Shown: positions 22,409 to 33,062 of the stretch, in pieces
Layout of the letters: each line of letters starts with the position of its first letter
Numbering within the stretch: position 1 is the first letter of the stretch
Origin: Megaustenia siamemsis
Lineage: Eukaryota > Mollusca > Gastropoda > Stylommatophora > Ariophantidae
Assembly (NCBI GenBank): GCA_032433765.1
Contig: JAVIAB010000051.1
Coordinates: forward strand, 78,236,244-78,300,243
Length of the DNA stretch: 64,000 bases
Direction: 5' to 3'
Notes under the pieces: generated by a model
Told to the model about the DNA's origin: nothing
Database searches by the model: none
The model's input: only the letters and a program-made list of their open reading frames with translations
Position numbers and translations under genes: made by a program

Positions 22409-23231
22409 CTGAAGTAGTAACACATAGAAACGAATAAGTAAGCAATACTTGTATAATATGTTGTCATTATTTTCACGTGTCTTCAGTGGTTAACAAAGTA
22501 AGAAAAGACTACCAGTCACACATTTTTAAAATAGGTCTTTAATTTTCAATTTAATGTCACTGCACTACTTGAAATAGTCCTTGTGTTTGGTCATGGCGTT
22601 ATGTGTAATGGAATTAATACTTGAAAGGTCTTATGCAAAATCTTGGGCTCATAGACGATGCCGACCTTAGAAGTTTTGATAATTATATAACATTAATGTC
22701 GTAGAAGGTGCTATATAACAAAGCGATCGACTATAACAAAGTGTTTATTTAAGAATATCCCAGTTATCTCAAGCATCTCCAGCATACATCAGTCGTGACT
22801 CACCAACAGTTGATCACTATAATTGGCTAGTCACATCGCCTCCAGATATTTGCAAGATCAATTGATTCTAGTTATTCCCAGCTTAGATACAAACATTTAG
22901 TGGAACTACTTCAAACAGCCATTCAACAGTATGCTCAACGTGTAACAAAACACCTTCATTATCCGAATATTCAACATTGAATCTATTGTAATGGGAGTTC
23001 TCTGTCCGTTCACTTAACGGTTCTACATGCAATCATAATTGTCTACTGTTCATTATGCCAGTATCTTAGTCTCGAATTACATTGTATTTTGTAATCAACC
23101 TTATCCAATTCTATTATGAACATATGTATCTTAAGATTACATCGTCAGTATATACATGGGGCTTTTATCCCTCATTCAATGGTTTACCTACATTACTAAT
23201 AGCACAATTATTACCGCTTTTGGTGTCATTT
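22409..23231. other. Intron of the Ig gene, no other feature
   Basis: Unique-looking AT-rich sequence between the Ig3 exon acceptor and a SINE. Confidence 0.45.
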
Positions 23232-23490
23232 GGGAGCCGCGATAGCTCAGTGGTTAGTGAACTGGACTACAAAGGACAAGGGGTAGGGTTCAATATCAAC
23301 CGACGGCTTCCGGGTTCACCCAGCCTTAAATGGGTACCGGATTTTTTCTGGGAAAGTAAAGCGGCACGGGCATAATACCGACCACATTACCCCGAAAATC
23401 ATGTGCTAAAGGTCTGTCAAATTTATATTCACTAACACCATATTCCCTATACGCAACTTGGCGTGACGGGGCTCTTTACTTACTTTTTTT
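23232..23490 (+). repeat. SINE family 1, full-length copy
   Basis: A box TAGCTCAGTGGTTAGTG, slightly mutated B box (GGTTCAATATC), body, and TGACGGGGCTCTTTACTT end. Flanks GCTTTTGGTGTCATTT and ACTTTTGATGGTATTTT suggest a decayed target duplication. Confidence 0.9.
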
Positions 23491-23860
23491 TTAATTTTTT
23501 TTTTACTTTTGATGGTATTTTACTCATCTAGCAACGATTCTATGTCTACAGTACTTAGTGGATAACTTTCTTCACATTCAGCCCAAACGTAAGCTTCCTG
23601 TCTTGAGAAACGCGGTAGTCAACTCAACAAACTCATCTCTATATCTTGGTGTTTTTCTCTCTATTTCTCACTTTCCCCGTGCCAACGTTGTCGCCTGTCT
23701 CCGTTGTACTACTTATCGTTTATTTCACTAACCATTCCCCCAGTTCGTCCGTGCTAGTTTAGTTTTCACTTATTATCCGTTCAAGCATGCCTTGCCCGTT
23801 CTGCTGGTCATATATCCATCTCCCTCCTACATTTAATTTGCTCGTTTCATCCCTGTACCT

Positions 23861-23861
<1 letters not shown>

Positions 23862-23903
<42 letters not shown>
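23862..23903. repeat. (CT)n microsatellite
   Basis: Near-perfect CT repeat of about 20 units with one TTT interruption. The Arg-Glu ORFs on the minus strand are artefacts. Confidence 0.95.
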
Positions 23904-23906
<3 letters not shown>

Positions 23907-24171
23907 CCTGTAGCATTTTGTCCCGCGAACAGTAAGGTTGATACAGCAGCAAATGGGCGCAAGCTCTTTGTTTCTTATTGCTGGGGTGCCTGTAGATCTT
24001 CTGTCCACCCAGGAACACGAACTCACTATCAACGTTGAGCATATGTAAGCACCTAGGCTCTTCTCCAAGGTACTGACGTGGAGGCACAATTCACTGCATT
24101 CATTCACCACCAAAGAAAAAAAGAATAACGAATAACTTCAAGGAAGAGGTATGTTTACAACAGCAGATTTC

Positions 24172-24256
24172 AGGGGAAGTTATTCGCTGATCTATCCACA
24201 CGGAAGTTTCCCGCTATAATAATATTCATTTATTATTATTTGTCTCCAGTCTAAAC
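24172..24256. repeat. Dispersed repeat, copy 1 (flanks the DD83E element)
   Basis: GAAGTTATTCGCTGATCTAT, CGGAAGTTTCCCGCTATAAT and TTTGTCTCCA recur in order at 26714-26796, on the other side of the transposon. Identity unknown. Confidence 0.6.
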
Positions 24257-24364
24257 AACTGGAAACTACTATTCGTGCTGTTTCGTCCTATAACTGTTTG
24301 TCTGCAACGCAAGTATTCAACCCCATACTTGTCTTAATAGGAAAATACAGATATACTGTTACTA

Positions 24365-26470
24365 TAGCTTGTTTCATAAGTCGTGCCCAACTTTTAAAAT
24401 CAATATCTTTTAAACCGCTTTTTGTATTTTTTTCAAAATTTGCATGTAAGTTATAATGATTAGAACCCAACAGGGAATTAATTTCATTAAAAACAAACAT
24501 TTGGTTATTATTATTGCTTATTTGATTTATATAAATTTATAACGACCCATTGATGTAGTCAAAACTTAGTGTTTACAGTATTTAAGTTAAAAATAGCGAT
24601 TACAAATCTATACACGGTCAAATTTACGATTTTGCACGCTTTAAACGTGAGCTGTCTGACACAATTAGACACTTATAGAAAACACGAGGCATTGTGTGTT
24701 CCATTTTCGTTCTTTCATAGGTGTAGACGTGGAACGCTAACATTTATCATGAGTCTTAAATGAAATTCTGCAGTTTACAAAACATCGCAATAAAAATGTA
24801 TGACTATTTTTGCAAAGAGGCTAAACGAGGAAGATTATTTCATTCTTTAGAAACCCTGAGAATAGGACAAGACACATTTTGGATTTATCTAAACGGTCAT
24901 TTAATCACTGGATTCAAGCACGTGACCGTCAATGTTCCAAATATACAAAATCACAAGGAAGAGCAAAAATGTTGGATAATTTCGACAGTGAACTTATTAG
25001 AAGTGAAATTCGCAAAATGTTGGGTATGAAGGAAACTGTTACAATAAGAAAATTAAAAGTATCGCTGAAAAAGAACAACAGTATTGAAATATCAAAGTCT
25101 ACATTATGGAGGAATGTGAGAGCTGCAGGCTTTACATTCAGAAAGTATTCCAATGGACGAAACATCATCTGTGAGAAGCCACATATAGTAGTCATGAGAA
25201 GCAAGTACTTACGTGAAGTAAAAGAGGTGCGCAAGCAAGGTTATGATATTGTGTACTTGGATGAAACATGGATCAATATTCACCACACTAACCAAGGGGA
25301 ATGGCAGTCATCAGATGGAAAGATTAAGAGATTAATACCTAGCAGCAAAGGACAGCGCTTGATAATTGCTCATGCAGATAGTCGACAACATGGACTAATA
25401 CAGAATGCAGAGCTCATTTTTCTTTCAAAATCCATAGACAATCGGGATTATCACTCTGAGATGAATGGTCACATATTTAGACATTGGATTGAAAATTCTG
25501 TTCTCCCATCACTAGATCGACCATCTTGCATAATAATGGACAATGCAGCGTACCACAACATTGTTGCACTTGAAGATAAAGTCCCGACGTCATCCAGTAC
25601 AAAAGATGCTATTAAGATATGGCTCACAAAGGAGCACATACAATTTAATAGCATGTACTTAAAACCTGAATTACTATCTCTAGTAAAGCAAAACAGAGGA
25701 CAAAGATTTTTCAAATAGATAAGATTATCCAAGAGCACGGTCATATAAGTTTGAGGCTGCCACCTTACCATGCTCATTTAAATCCAATAGAACTAATCTG
25801 GGCAAATTAAAAGGACAAGTGGCAGATGAAAATACAACATTCAAATATGCGATGTAAAGACTCTGCTAATCTCGCTTTATTAAATATAGACAAAGATTAT
25901 TGGGCTAAATGTGAAGACCACGTCTTAAAACAGGAAGAGGAATATTGGAAAAATGATGGTTTGTGGAATGTTCAACCCCAAACAGTTATTAATCTTTTAG
26001 ACTCGTCTGATTCAGAATGAAAGTATATAGCCCCCACAATGTTGGCCCCTATATTACCTTAAATTATTTCAACAAACGGTCCTTTTCAGGACCACACAAC
26101 TATGAAAATTGGACATACAGGTATACCTTGATATTATCGTCTGTCCTCGAACTGAGCAGACAATAATTCTCCTGGTGTTTTGTTTTATCCAGTTATTTCC
26201 CCATTACGGCCACGCCTTTACCTAGTGAAAATTAATCGTAGACCAGCAACTACGGTAATTTCTATTCTTTAGGGCTTCACAATTTACAATTTTGACAAAC
26301 ATCAAAGAAATATCGCCGCTTTAAGAAAACTGCAGCTGCAAGATATTTGTTAAATATACATTTAAAGGGTCTTTTGCATTCTAATAACATTTGGAAAATT
26401 TCAAAAGTATTTAACAAACGGTTAGAGAGTAATAGCGTTTTGAAGTTGGCATATGTTTTGAAACGAGCTA
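24365..26470 (+). mobile_element. Tc1/mariner-superfamily element, long-spacer (about DD83E) type, copy 1
   Basis: Bounded by imperfect inverted repeats: left TATAGCTTGTTTCATAAGTC, right (reverse complement) TATAGCTCGTTTCAAAACAT, meeting TA dinucleotides as expected for this superfamily. About 2.1 kb and closely similar along its whole length to the copy at 60469-62580. Carries a broken transposase gene. Confidence 0.85.
24749..26020 (+). pseudogene. Transposase, IS630/Tc1/mariner DDE type, copy 1 (frameshifted)
   Basis: Cut-and-paste transposase. N-terminal helix-turn-helix region (about 24880-25130), then catalytic motifs IVYLDETWIN (first Asp, about 25260), IIMDNAAYHN (second Asp, about 25539) and HLNPIELIW (Glu, about 25790). 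Allowing for frame breaks, about 83 residues separate second Asp and Glu, far more than the 34-41 of ordinary Tc1/mariner. The insert contains WLTKEHIQFN and LKPELLSLVKQ. This resembles the DD82E (Sailor-like) group as I remember it. Breaks compared with copy 2 include AAA for AAAA at 24757-24760, AAAC for AAAAC near 24850, a loss near 25690, and A losses near 25808 and 25848. Several are homopolymer contractions. C-terminus SDSSDSE. Not functional as read. Confidence 0.85.
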
Positions 26471-26558
26471 TAATTTATTCCCGAGCTTTATTAATAACCT
26501 ATACTAAAGGCACGAGTCCACCTGCGTGAAAGACATCGTCAATGATAGCTTCTCTTCT

Positions 26559-26655
26559 TGGTAGCTGAGTTGGCCGTGCGCTCTAGCGTTTGATTCTCGT
26601 GGCAAGGCGCTGTGCCGAGGAGTGCGGGTTCCATCCTGTTTCGGACCATTTATTG
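26559..26655 (+). repeat. Possible tRNA-derived SINE head
   Basis: TTGGTAGCTGAGTTGGCCGT (A-box-like) and GTGCGGGTTCCATCCTG (B-box-like) with about 45 bases between. No second copy found in the window. Confidence 0.3.
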
Positions 26656-26713
26656 TTCTTTGTTATTTCTGCTGTTGATTATTTGTAATTTTGTTTCCGA
26701 GTGTTATAAACAT

Positions 26714-26796
26714 ACCTCTTTCACTGAAGTTATTCGCTAATCTATCACCTCGGAAGTTTCTCTCTATAATAACATTCATTCATTATTGTCTCCAAA
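26714..26796. repeat. Dispersed repeat, copy 2
   Basis: Matches 24172-24256 in direct orientation (GAAGTTATTCGCTAATCTAT ... TTGTCTCCA). Confidence 0.6.
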
Positions 26797-26856
26797 AAAG
26801 ATTAAAATGTCCTGCTTGTGGCTCTAAACTTTTCTTGGGCCCTAGACATAGGTAAC

Positions 26857-27115
26857 GGGAGCCGCGATAGCTCAGTGGTTAGTGAACTGGACTACAAAGG
26901 ACAAGAGGTAGGGTTCGATCCCAACCGACGGCTTCCGGATTCACCCAGCCTTAAATGGGTACCGGATTTTTTTTCTGGGAAAGTAAAGCGGCACGGTCGT
27001 AATATCGACCACATTACCCCCAAAATCATGTGCCGAAGGTCTGTAAAAATTATGATCACTAACACCATATTCCCTATACGCCACTTGGCGTGACGGGGCA
27101 CTTAAAAAAAAAAAA
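26857..27115 (+). repeat. SINE family 1, full-length copy with 12-bp target duplication
   Basis: Complete family structure, ending in a run of A. AGACATAGGTAA occurs at 26844-26855 and 27116-27127, an exact target duplication, so a young insertion. Confidence 0.95.
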
Positions 27116-27344
27116 AGACATAGGTAATGCCATTAAATCGTTACACACTTAATCACTATGTATGTGCTACAGTTTTCAATCACAATAAATGTGCTATAGT
27201 TTTCTTCCCCGTATCTAGTCTGTGTTGCACATTTCTGGTTAAACCATAACCAAGCCCACAAAAAGAAATTGTTCCCTTTCTGGTACTCATCTAACGACTA
27301 CTAAAGAATGAATGAATCTTTTTGCCATCCGCTCTTATAAGAAC

Positions 27345-27440
27345 TTTAAGACTCTCTCTGTGATCAGGACTCAATCAAAGTAGGATTCCAGACTCTCACA
27401 TGAAGTCAGCTGTCAGGTTAAGTGCGTTGATCGCCCCCAC
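27345..27440 (-). mobile_element. LINE C-terminal fragment (RNase H-bearing type)
   Basis: Matches 31940-32010: GACTCAATCA, AGTAGGATTCCAGACTCTC and ATGAAGTCAGCTGTC are shared. That copy encodes the C-terminal region after RNase H. Short and truncated. Confidence 0.5.
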
Positions 27441-27824
27441 AGACAGAACATCACAATTAGAGTCTGTCAGATCCACTCTGATATACACCCGTTAAAACGT
27501 TGCACTGTGTTCTGCGCCAGTGACCCAGTGCATCCGATTTCAGCCAGCATTTTATTCAGGTTAGCATTCCTTAGCCTTTGATTGTCCCCAATCTTCCTGC
27601 AAGGCAGCAGGTGATCTTTTCTGTAGGGAGATTCTGCCCTTAGATGGTCGGAACTTTAAGTGAGCAGTACGTTAAATGGGCGTGGTTACGTTGTTTAGTG
27701 GTTTGTAGCAAAGCTGTGAGACTTACGCTATGTGTTATTGAAAATAAACGATCACATATTTCTAACGATGTGTTGCTGATGCCATTTTCTGACATTATAG
27801 TAAGACATCTAATGAGCCATACTA

Positions 27825-28080
27825 TTCTTCTTCTTCTTTCCTTCCTAATTTGCCTTTCAGCCTTGAGAGGAGATAACAATTTGTGGTCTTTTGCTCTTCT
27901 ATTCACCTCTGCTGCTGTTATGTTTACTTGTGTTTCTAATATTCCGTCAATCCATCTTTTTCGTGGTCGGCCCTTGGGTCTGGTGCTCTCGCAACGTTTA
28001 TTAAAGGTTCGCGGTGTTGTGTTTTGATCTTTTCTTTCTACCTTGTCACGTGGCCAAACCATTTTAGCTGTTTTTTCTAG
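27825..28080 (-). mobile_element. LINE 3'-end remnant (third family), third copy
   Basis: The minus strand encodes MVWPRDKVERKDQNTTPRTF, RPKGRPRKRWIDGILE and AEVNRRAKDHKLL. A basic RGRPRKRW segment followed by A..RAKDR is typical of the C-terminus of non-LTR reverse-transcriptase proteins. It belongs with 18945-19250 and 21335-21575. Confidence 0.65.
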
Positions 28081-28284
28081 GTCAGCAGGTCGGTAAGGGA
28101 TACACGTTTTATGCTTTAAAAAATAACAACAGAAAAATTGATATAGTGCACAAATATAAAGCTTGTTATTTTCCACAAATTCTGACACCTTTATGGCCAA
28201 TGTGGCCATTATTTGACATCACAAACTATTTAGTATACGCCAAGGTTTTGTGAACCATTGACCCATATCGATTTGTTAATTTCA

Positions 28285-28533
28285 TCATCATCATCATTGA
28301 GTGCCTTCTCCGCAACGAAGGTTGGCTACCATGGATCGCCATTCTACTCTGTTTCTTGCTTTGATGGTGCAGGCTGTCATAGATTGACTTATCCATGTTA
28401 GTCTTGGTCTGCCTCTGCCTCTTTTACCTTGTATTTTTCCTTCCAATATTACTTTTAGTAGGCTGTTGTGTCTTTTAACATGCCCCAAAAATTTCATTTG
28501 TCTTGTCTTAATTGTATTTCGATTGTATTGCAA
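28285..28533 (-). mobile_element. LINE C-terminal remnant, in-frame to its end
   Basis: A 79-codon frame: IKTRQMKFLGHVKRHNSLLK, GKIQGKRGRGRPRLTWI, ARNRVEWRSMVANLRCGEG. FLGHVxR, GRGRPRxTW and NRxEWRSMVANL are a familiar non-LTR retrotransposon C-terminus. The tail has an ATGATGATGATG repeat (minus strand). 5'-truncated; a distinct family from its neighbour at 27825-28080. Confidence 0.75.
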
Positions 28534-28684
28534 TTAAACTGCTTCGATAAAATAGAACAGGATAAGATTGATTAATTTGAAAAAAAATCTACGAATGAGA
28601 GATAAACTTCTGACCAACTTATAATCCTGTAATTATAAGTGATTAAAATCGTTGGTAAACACAGTAAACTGTGAGCACAGTAAA

Positions 28685-28940
28685 AAAAAAGTAAAGTGCC
28701 CCCGTCACGCCAAGTGGCGTATAGGGAATATGGTGTTAGCGACCATAAATTTTACAGACCTTCAGCACATGATTTTTGGGTAATGTGGTCGGTATTACGC
28801 TCGTGCCGCTTTACTTTCCAGAAAAAAGAAATCCGGTACCCATTAAAGGCTGGGTGAACCGGAAGCCATCGGTTGGGATCGAACCCTACCCCCTTGTCCT
28901 TTATAGTCCAGTTCACTAACCACTGAGCTATCGCGGCTTT
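28685..28940 (-). repeat. SINE family 1, full-length copy, minus strand, with target duplication
   Basis: Complete copy. AAACTGTGAGCACA (28666-28679) and AAACTGTGAGCATA (28942-28955) flank it. Confidence 0.95.
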
Positions 28941-28955
28941 CAAACTGTGAGCATA

Positions 28956-29363
28956 ATTCTAAATAAATAAATAACAATTAATCAAATCAACCAGAACTGT
29001 CCCCCATGAGTATGCTCCTCCATATGTTTATCTTTTCATTCTGTTTAAGTTTGCTGATTTCTGACAACTACGTCATCAGGATAACTCAACGATATACGTA
29101 ATTCTTTGACCTTATTTTCTTTTATTCGCAACATTTTTTCCCCCTGTGATGTCCAAGAGCTTGTTTTTTTCTATTCTCACATTTGCCCAAAGATCACAAT
29201 GGTCTTTTAACGATAGTCACGAGAATTCGCCTCTCCGGCAGTAGTTTGAGAACCAATTCTAAAGTCTTCGTATCTGTCTGCGGAATTTGCAGCATCCTTT
29301 TCCGTAATCACATCTTGGATACCTATACTTTAAAATTCTAAATAAAATCAGCAGCAATTTATA

Positions 29364-29366
<3 letters not shown>
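28956..29366. other. Intron sequence, nothing recognised
   Basis: Unique-looking AT-rich DNA inside the Ig gene. Confidence 0.35.
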
Positions 29367-29413
<47 letters not shown>

Positions 29414-29415
29414 CG
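29367..29415. repeat. (GA)n microsatellite
   Basis: About 23 GA units with one T interruption. Confidence 0.95.
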
Positions 29416-30225
29416 CGAATGAAAGAAGGCTGCCAGATAAACTGCGAGGAAACACGTAGTGACGTCATTGAATGTGAGCACTAGAAGGACGTGGAGAGGC
29501 AGACCAAGGACAATTTGGGAAAGAACAGCAGGAGTAGGACTTGGGGTACTCTGCGAAGGGTGAATAAGATCAATCAGGTGGGTGGGTTGGTGGAGAGGTG
29601 AAGTTAGATTTAGTTGATACCCTACAGGAGGTCAACAAGTTGATCTGCCACTGACCGCTTCGTGACCACAATCAATTCCAAGAAAAGGAAAATACTATTT
29701 AACGTATGATTAGAAATTGACGTGAATGCTTAGTTTATCTAACACATCTAGCTCACTGTGATCTAACTCATCACTTCAGCGCTGATATTGGCATATCATA
29801 CGTTAGATATACCTGGGCGCAGAAAGAGAAACCCGGGAAAACCTATCGTATTCACTTCAGCTTTACGAGCCATTGACGGCTGACATTATCTAACTACAAC
29901 TTTTGCTCGTAAAGCTGAAACGTCACGCTAGAGAGGATTTTCATGATTTCCCTTTCTGCACTCAGACCTATGTAAAGTAGACAATAGGTATTCGGTACCA
30001 CTTTCTTCTGTCATTCTCCGACGCAAATTGTTGTGCTCCAACGAATTAAGGTCTCTATTCTTTTATATTGTTTTCTATTTATTTTTTTTTATTCTTTGGC
30101 CGGGCTATCTTTCGTTAATTGTTACACAGAAAATGATCTTTGCTGGGTATGATGATTAGGTTGTATATCCAGACCATTACTTGTTGCGCTAGATATATTG
30201 GAAAATGTAAAAGTTTGATACATAC

Positions 30226-30354
30226 ATTCAACGTGGACACGAATCTCTTTGGTGTCTGTTGGAGGTACTCCGTTATCTGCCACACAGGCGTACTTGTCGT
30301 CGCAGTATCTTGAAATGTTGTGAATTATCAGAACCTCTCCATCCATACCAATAC
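30226..30354 (-). CDS. Ig-domain exon (second half of Ig2) of the lachesin/IgLON-like gene
   Basis: 129 bases between an acceptor (TATATCAACAG) and a donor (GAAT/GTATGT), phase 1 in and out. It reads IGMDGEVLIIHNISR, then YCDDKYACVADNGVPP and KEIRVHVE. YxCxADNGVPP with a following (K/R)xIxxxVE is the hallmark end of the middle Ig domain in lachesin-type proteins. The preceding exon (41345-41512) ends with a single base that completes the first codon (Arg), and this exon's last base plus two bases of the next exon make Phe, so the three exons join in frame. The usual DxGxY before the cysteine is CDDKY here, a mild departure. Intron lengths are about 11 kb upstream and 7.8 kb downstream. Confidence 0.87.
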
Positions 30355-30430
30355 CTGTTGATATATTGGTTATTGAGTGTTATATATTTTAAAAAAATAC
30401 ACGTTTTTATATCTCTACGTTATCCTTTTC

Positions 30431-30687
30431 GCTGGAGGTGCGCGTAGTCGTGCGGCTAAAACCACTGTTCCGCTGGCTGAAAAGCTGACGTACGGTGTTC
30501 GAAGCCCGCGGTAGACAGAAAGGATTTTTTCTATCGGTGGTGAAATAAAAATCCTGAGTCTCACACGTCGTGGCGACTGCTTGACCAAGTGGCCTTTAAC
30601 CCTCTGGTTCTATCGTTGCCCCCCCGACATACACCAGCAATGGTAGTATGTGTCGTAAAGATAGTTTTTTTTTTTTTTTTTTTTTTA
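30431..30687 (+). repeat. SINE family 2, full-length copy with poly(T) end
   Basis: tRNA-like head with GCGTAGTCGTGCGGCTAAAA and GGTGTTCGAAGCCCGCGG. The long spacing between the boxes suggests a type II (Leu/Ser-like) tRNA. Body and GTGTCGTAAAGATAG end match 14320-14541; T22 tail. Confidence 0.75.
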
Positions 30688-31186
30688 AAGTTATCATTTC
30701 GAGCCAAATACTGCAGATAGGGTAACAAATTCTACTCTAGACGACCTTTGTCATCAAATATGGTTATGGCTTGTCGAAGATCCCGGCATCACTGCAAACG
30801 AATTAAAATCCATAATTGCTCAACCACCCGGTCAGTGGAATCATTTGAATTAAAACTCATCTCATTGAAGGATCCATACAAAGAAAGGTAGCTGCAGTTC
30901 CCATCATGGCGGCTATAGCATACGCTAAAAGACATAGGGCCAAGAGACACCGAAAGTGAACGCAGCTGAACTGTCCTTCGTCATACGATATCGCTATTCA
31001 TCGTAAGCAATCGAAATATCGAAACACGATCTGGATGAAAAACACAGCTCACGATGTGAACAGAGCACTAAACTCAGTAGCTCGAGCAGCAAGCCGGACT
31101 TGGAATATGAGGAAACTGCAACAAAGAATACTTTTCAGACTGAGCCTCAATGGTTCCTGCCGCATATCCGCCATATTGACCAGAAG

Positions 31187-31410
31187 TCAAATATGAAACT
31201 GCACAGGACCCGCATTGTATCTCGCGTCGCTGTTATGGGCGAGTTGCTCAAATCTCGGCAAAGGAGCTGATGCCTGTTCTGTTGCCTCTCGCCTCAGTGT
31301 CCTTTTTAGCGTTTCTCTAAGTCGGCCACATTTTCTGTTATCCTCTGATTCCCATTTGATGGCCTGCCCTGAGATTCTCTTATTTATTCTCATCACGTGA
31401 CCAAGATATG
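31187..31410 (-). mobile_element. LINE C-terminal remnant
   Basis: MMRINKRISGQAIKWES, NRKCGRLRETLKRTLRREA. Same family as 62597-62797 (MMRRDNRIAKQALIWET, GKRKRGRPRETLRRTLMREA) with about half the residues identical. Confidence 0.65.
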
Positions 31411-31729
31411 ATCACTTTCTTTTCTTAAAGATATTTTTTAATCCTTTGTCATTTCTCTTATTTTTGCACTCAGAGACACTTGCATTAAGTGTCAAATTAA
31501 AGTTGTGTATGCTCTGGGCGAAATATATTACGATTGTATGAGGGGTAAGACGAAGAGACATTTTGAAGTGACAACTTCAAGGAATGAACAAGTCTAAACT
31601 TTGTCAACTTACAGATAGAGAGACGAGTGATGGAGAAGGATAATTGAGTTCGTTGTGCCTCAACAGTTCCTCGTGGCATAGGGCAGGCATGCAGGAGCTT
31701 GAGCTACAGGATACAGAGAGAATCTTTAA

Positions 31730-32267
31730 CTCGTTCCGTACGTTTCGACATACCGTACGTCACGCCAATTTCGGTCGCGTACGTTCGGCCTCAGAGTGCG
31801 TCACTCTATTTGATTAGTGTAAACAGTCATTAAACTCTTTTTACATGTCTTGTATAATATTGGTATTGGTGAAATTCCCCTCTTCAATTATCTCAAAATC
31901 CATATATAATATGTTATGTGTTAGATAAATATCCCTCTCTCTTTCTGCGATCAAGACTCAATCAGAGTAGGATTCCAGACTCTCCCATGAAGTCAGCTGT
32001 CTAAGTGATTCGATTGCCCCATATAGTTTCTCTTCCAGGGAGGTGGGCGTGGACCACATTGCTCTTCTCAGGTCTGTGTACTGGGGGCAATCCTGTAGAA
32101 CATGTCTTGTAGTCATATTGTCCAGTGTACAGTGGTATAGGCTGAAATATAAACAACAGATAAATATAAACAACAGATAAATATAAACATGTATATTTTG
32201 ATATTGAAAACCACGAAAGCTTTCGTCTCTTCCGTTGCATTTATAAAGACGTTCCGTACTGAAAGAG
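31730..32267. mobile_element. TTAA-flanked MITE, copy A (with nested LINE fragment)
   Basis: Ends CTCGTTCCGTACG (left) and CTCTTTCAGTACGGAACG (right, reverse complement), each next to TTAA (31726-31729 and 32268-32271), as in piggyBac-type elements. No transposase. Internal text GTGCGTCACTCT, TTTTTACATGTCTTGTAT, TTGGTATTGGTGAAAT and TCTCTTCCGTTGCAT is shared, in inverted orientation, with copy B at 41581-43241. Interrupted at about 31933-32165. Confidence 0.75.
31933..32165 (-). mobile_element. LINE fragment inserted in MITE copy A
   Basis: The minus strand encodes MTTRHVLQDCPQYTDLR and SLEEKLYGAIESLRQL, the HxLxxCPxxxxLR / LxEKLYG block found after RNase H at the C-terminus of I/Jockey-like LINEs. 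AGATAAATAT lies on both sides; copy B has only one, so it is probably the target duplication. AACAGATAAATATA is locally repeated at the right edge. Confidence 0.65.
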
Positions 32268-32271
32268 TTAA

Positions 32272-33062
32272 TTAATATCTTTTCCACACATTCATTTATG
32301 CGTGGACCCTGTCGAGAGGCGTTGAATATCATGTCTCTTCATAACCCTTGACCTTGTGCGCTCTACAACTATTCCACTAATGATCTTTGCTCGTGCCACG
32401 CCGTCAAACCATCCAGATTCCCCCCCCCCCCCCTCAGTCTCTCCTATATTTTATTATTTTTTTTAATTCTTAAGTATTCCAACGCTCATTTTCTTCACAA
32501 TTATCATACAAATCTGGACTCGTCACGGAGAAAAGAATCTTGACTACATCTTTGTGTGGGCAAATGTGTTGGAATCGCTTCTCCACCTTCTTCAGAGAGT
32601 ATTGACATATACTTCAGGGTTTATTGTTTCATCGAATAAAGGTATTCGCACATTCCAGCTTTATATGTGTCATTGCAGTGTAGGGCCGGCCGGACTGTCA
32701 TTGACGAGACAGACTGATTCCAGTTTATTTTTATTCTGATGATAGCGGTTTACTCAACGAGTGACAGTTAATGCCTTTTCCTATTACCGTCTCTTTATAC
32801 ACATTCTTCAAGCGTCTATGAATGTCTATGGCGCTCTCATTTATCAAAATAAACTCAATGACTGTTTTTTGTTGGTAACGCAAATCACTCCCAGGCTCCA
32901 TTTTGAAAGCTAACTATCATTTTACGAAAAATGACGAAACATCAAGATATTGTTCCGGAAAGTTCAAAGATGCTGCACATTATCTTTTTTTTTTTCCTTT
33001 TCCAAAACACAATTAATAGAAAAACACATACTCGAGTACATATTGTCACCATAGTTTTGGTC
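32272..33062. other. Intron sequence, nothing recognised
   Basis: Includes a C homopolymer near 32420-32434. No recognisable frame. Confidence 0.35.

Noticed and set aside
23759..24113. Minus-strand ORFs ending in Arg-Glu repeats, considered as a possible anchor exon of the Ig gene
   Set aside because: The Arg-Glu part is the (CT)n microsatellite; the remainder shows no hydrophobic anchor or known domain.
24929..25234. Minus-strand ORFs opposite the DD83E transposases (also 61031-61336)
   Set aside because: Antisense shadows of the transposase; no domain of their own.
29460..29640. RTWRGRPRTIWERTAG frame as a LINE C-terminus
   Set aside because: Only one short motif match, with no flanking support; not enough to call.
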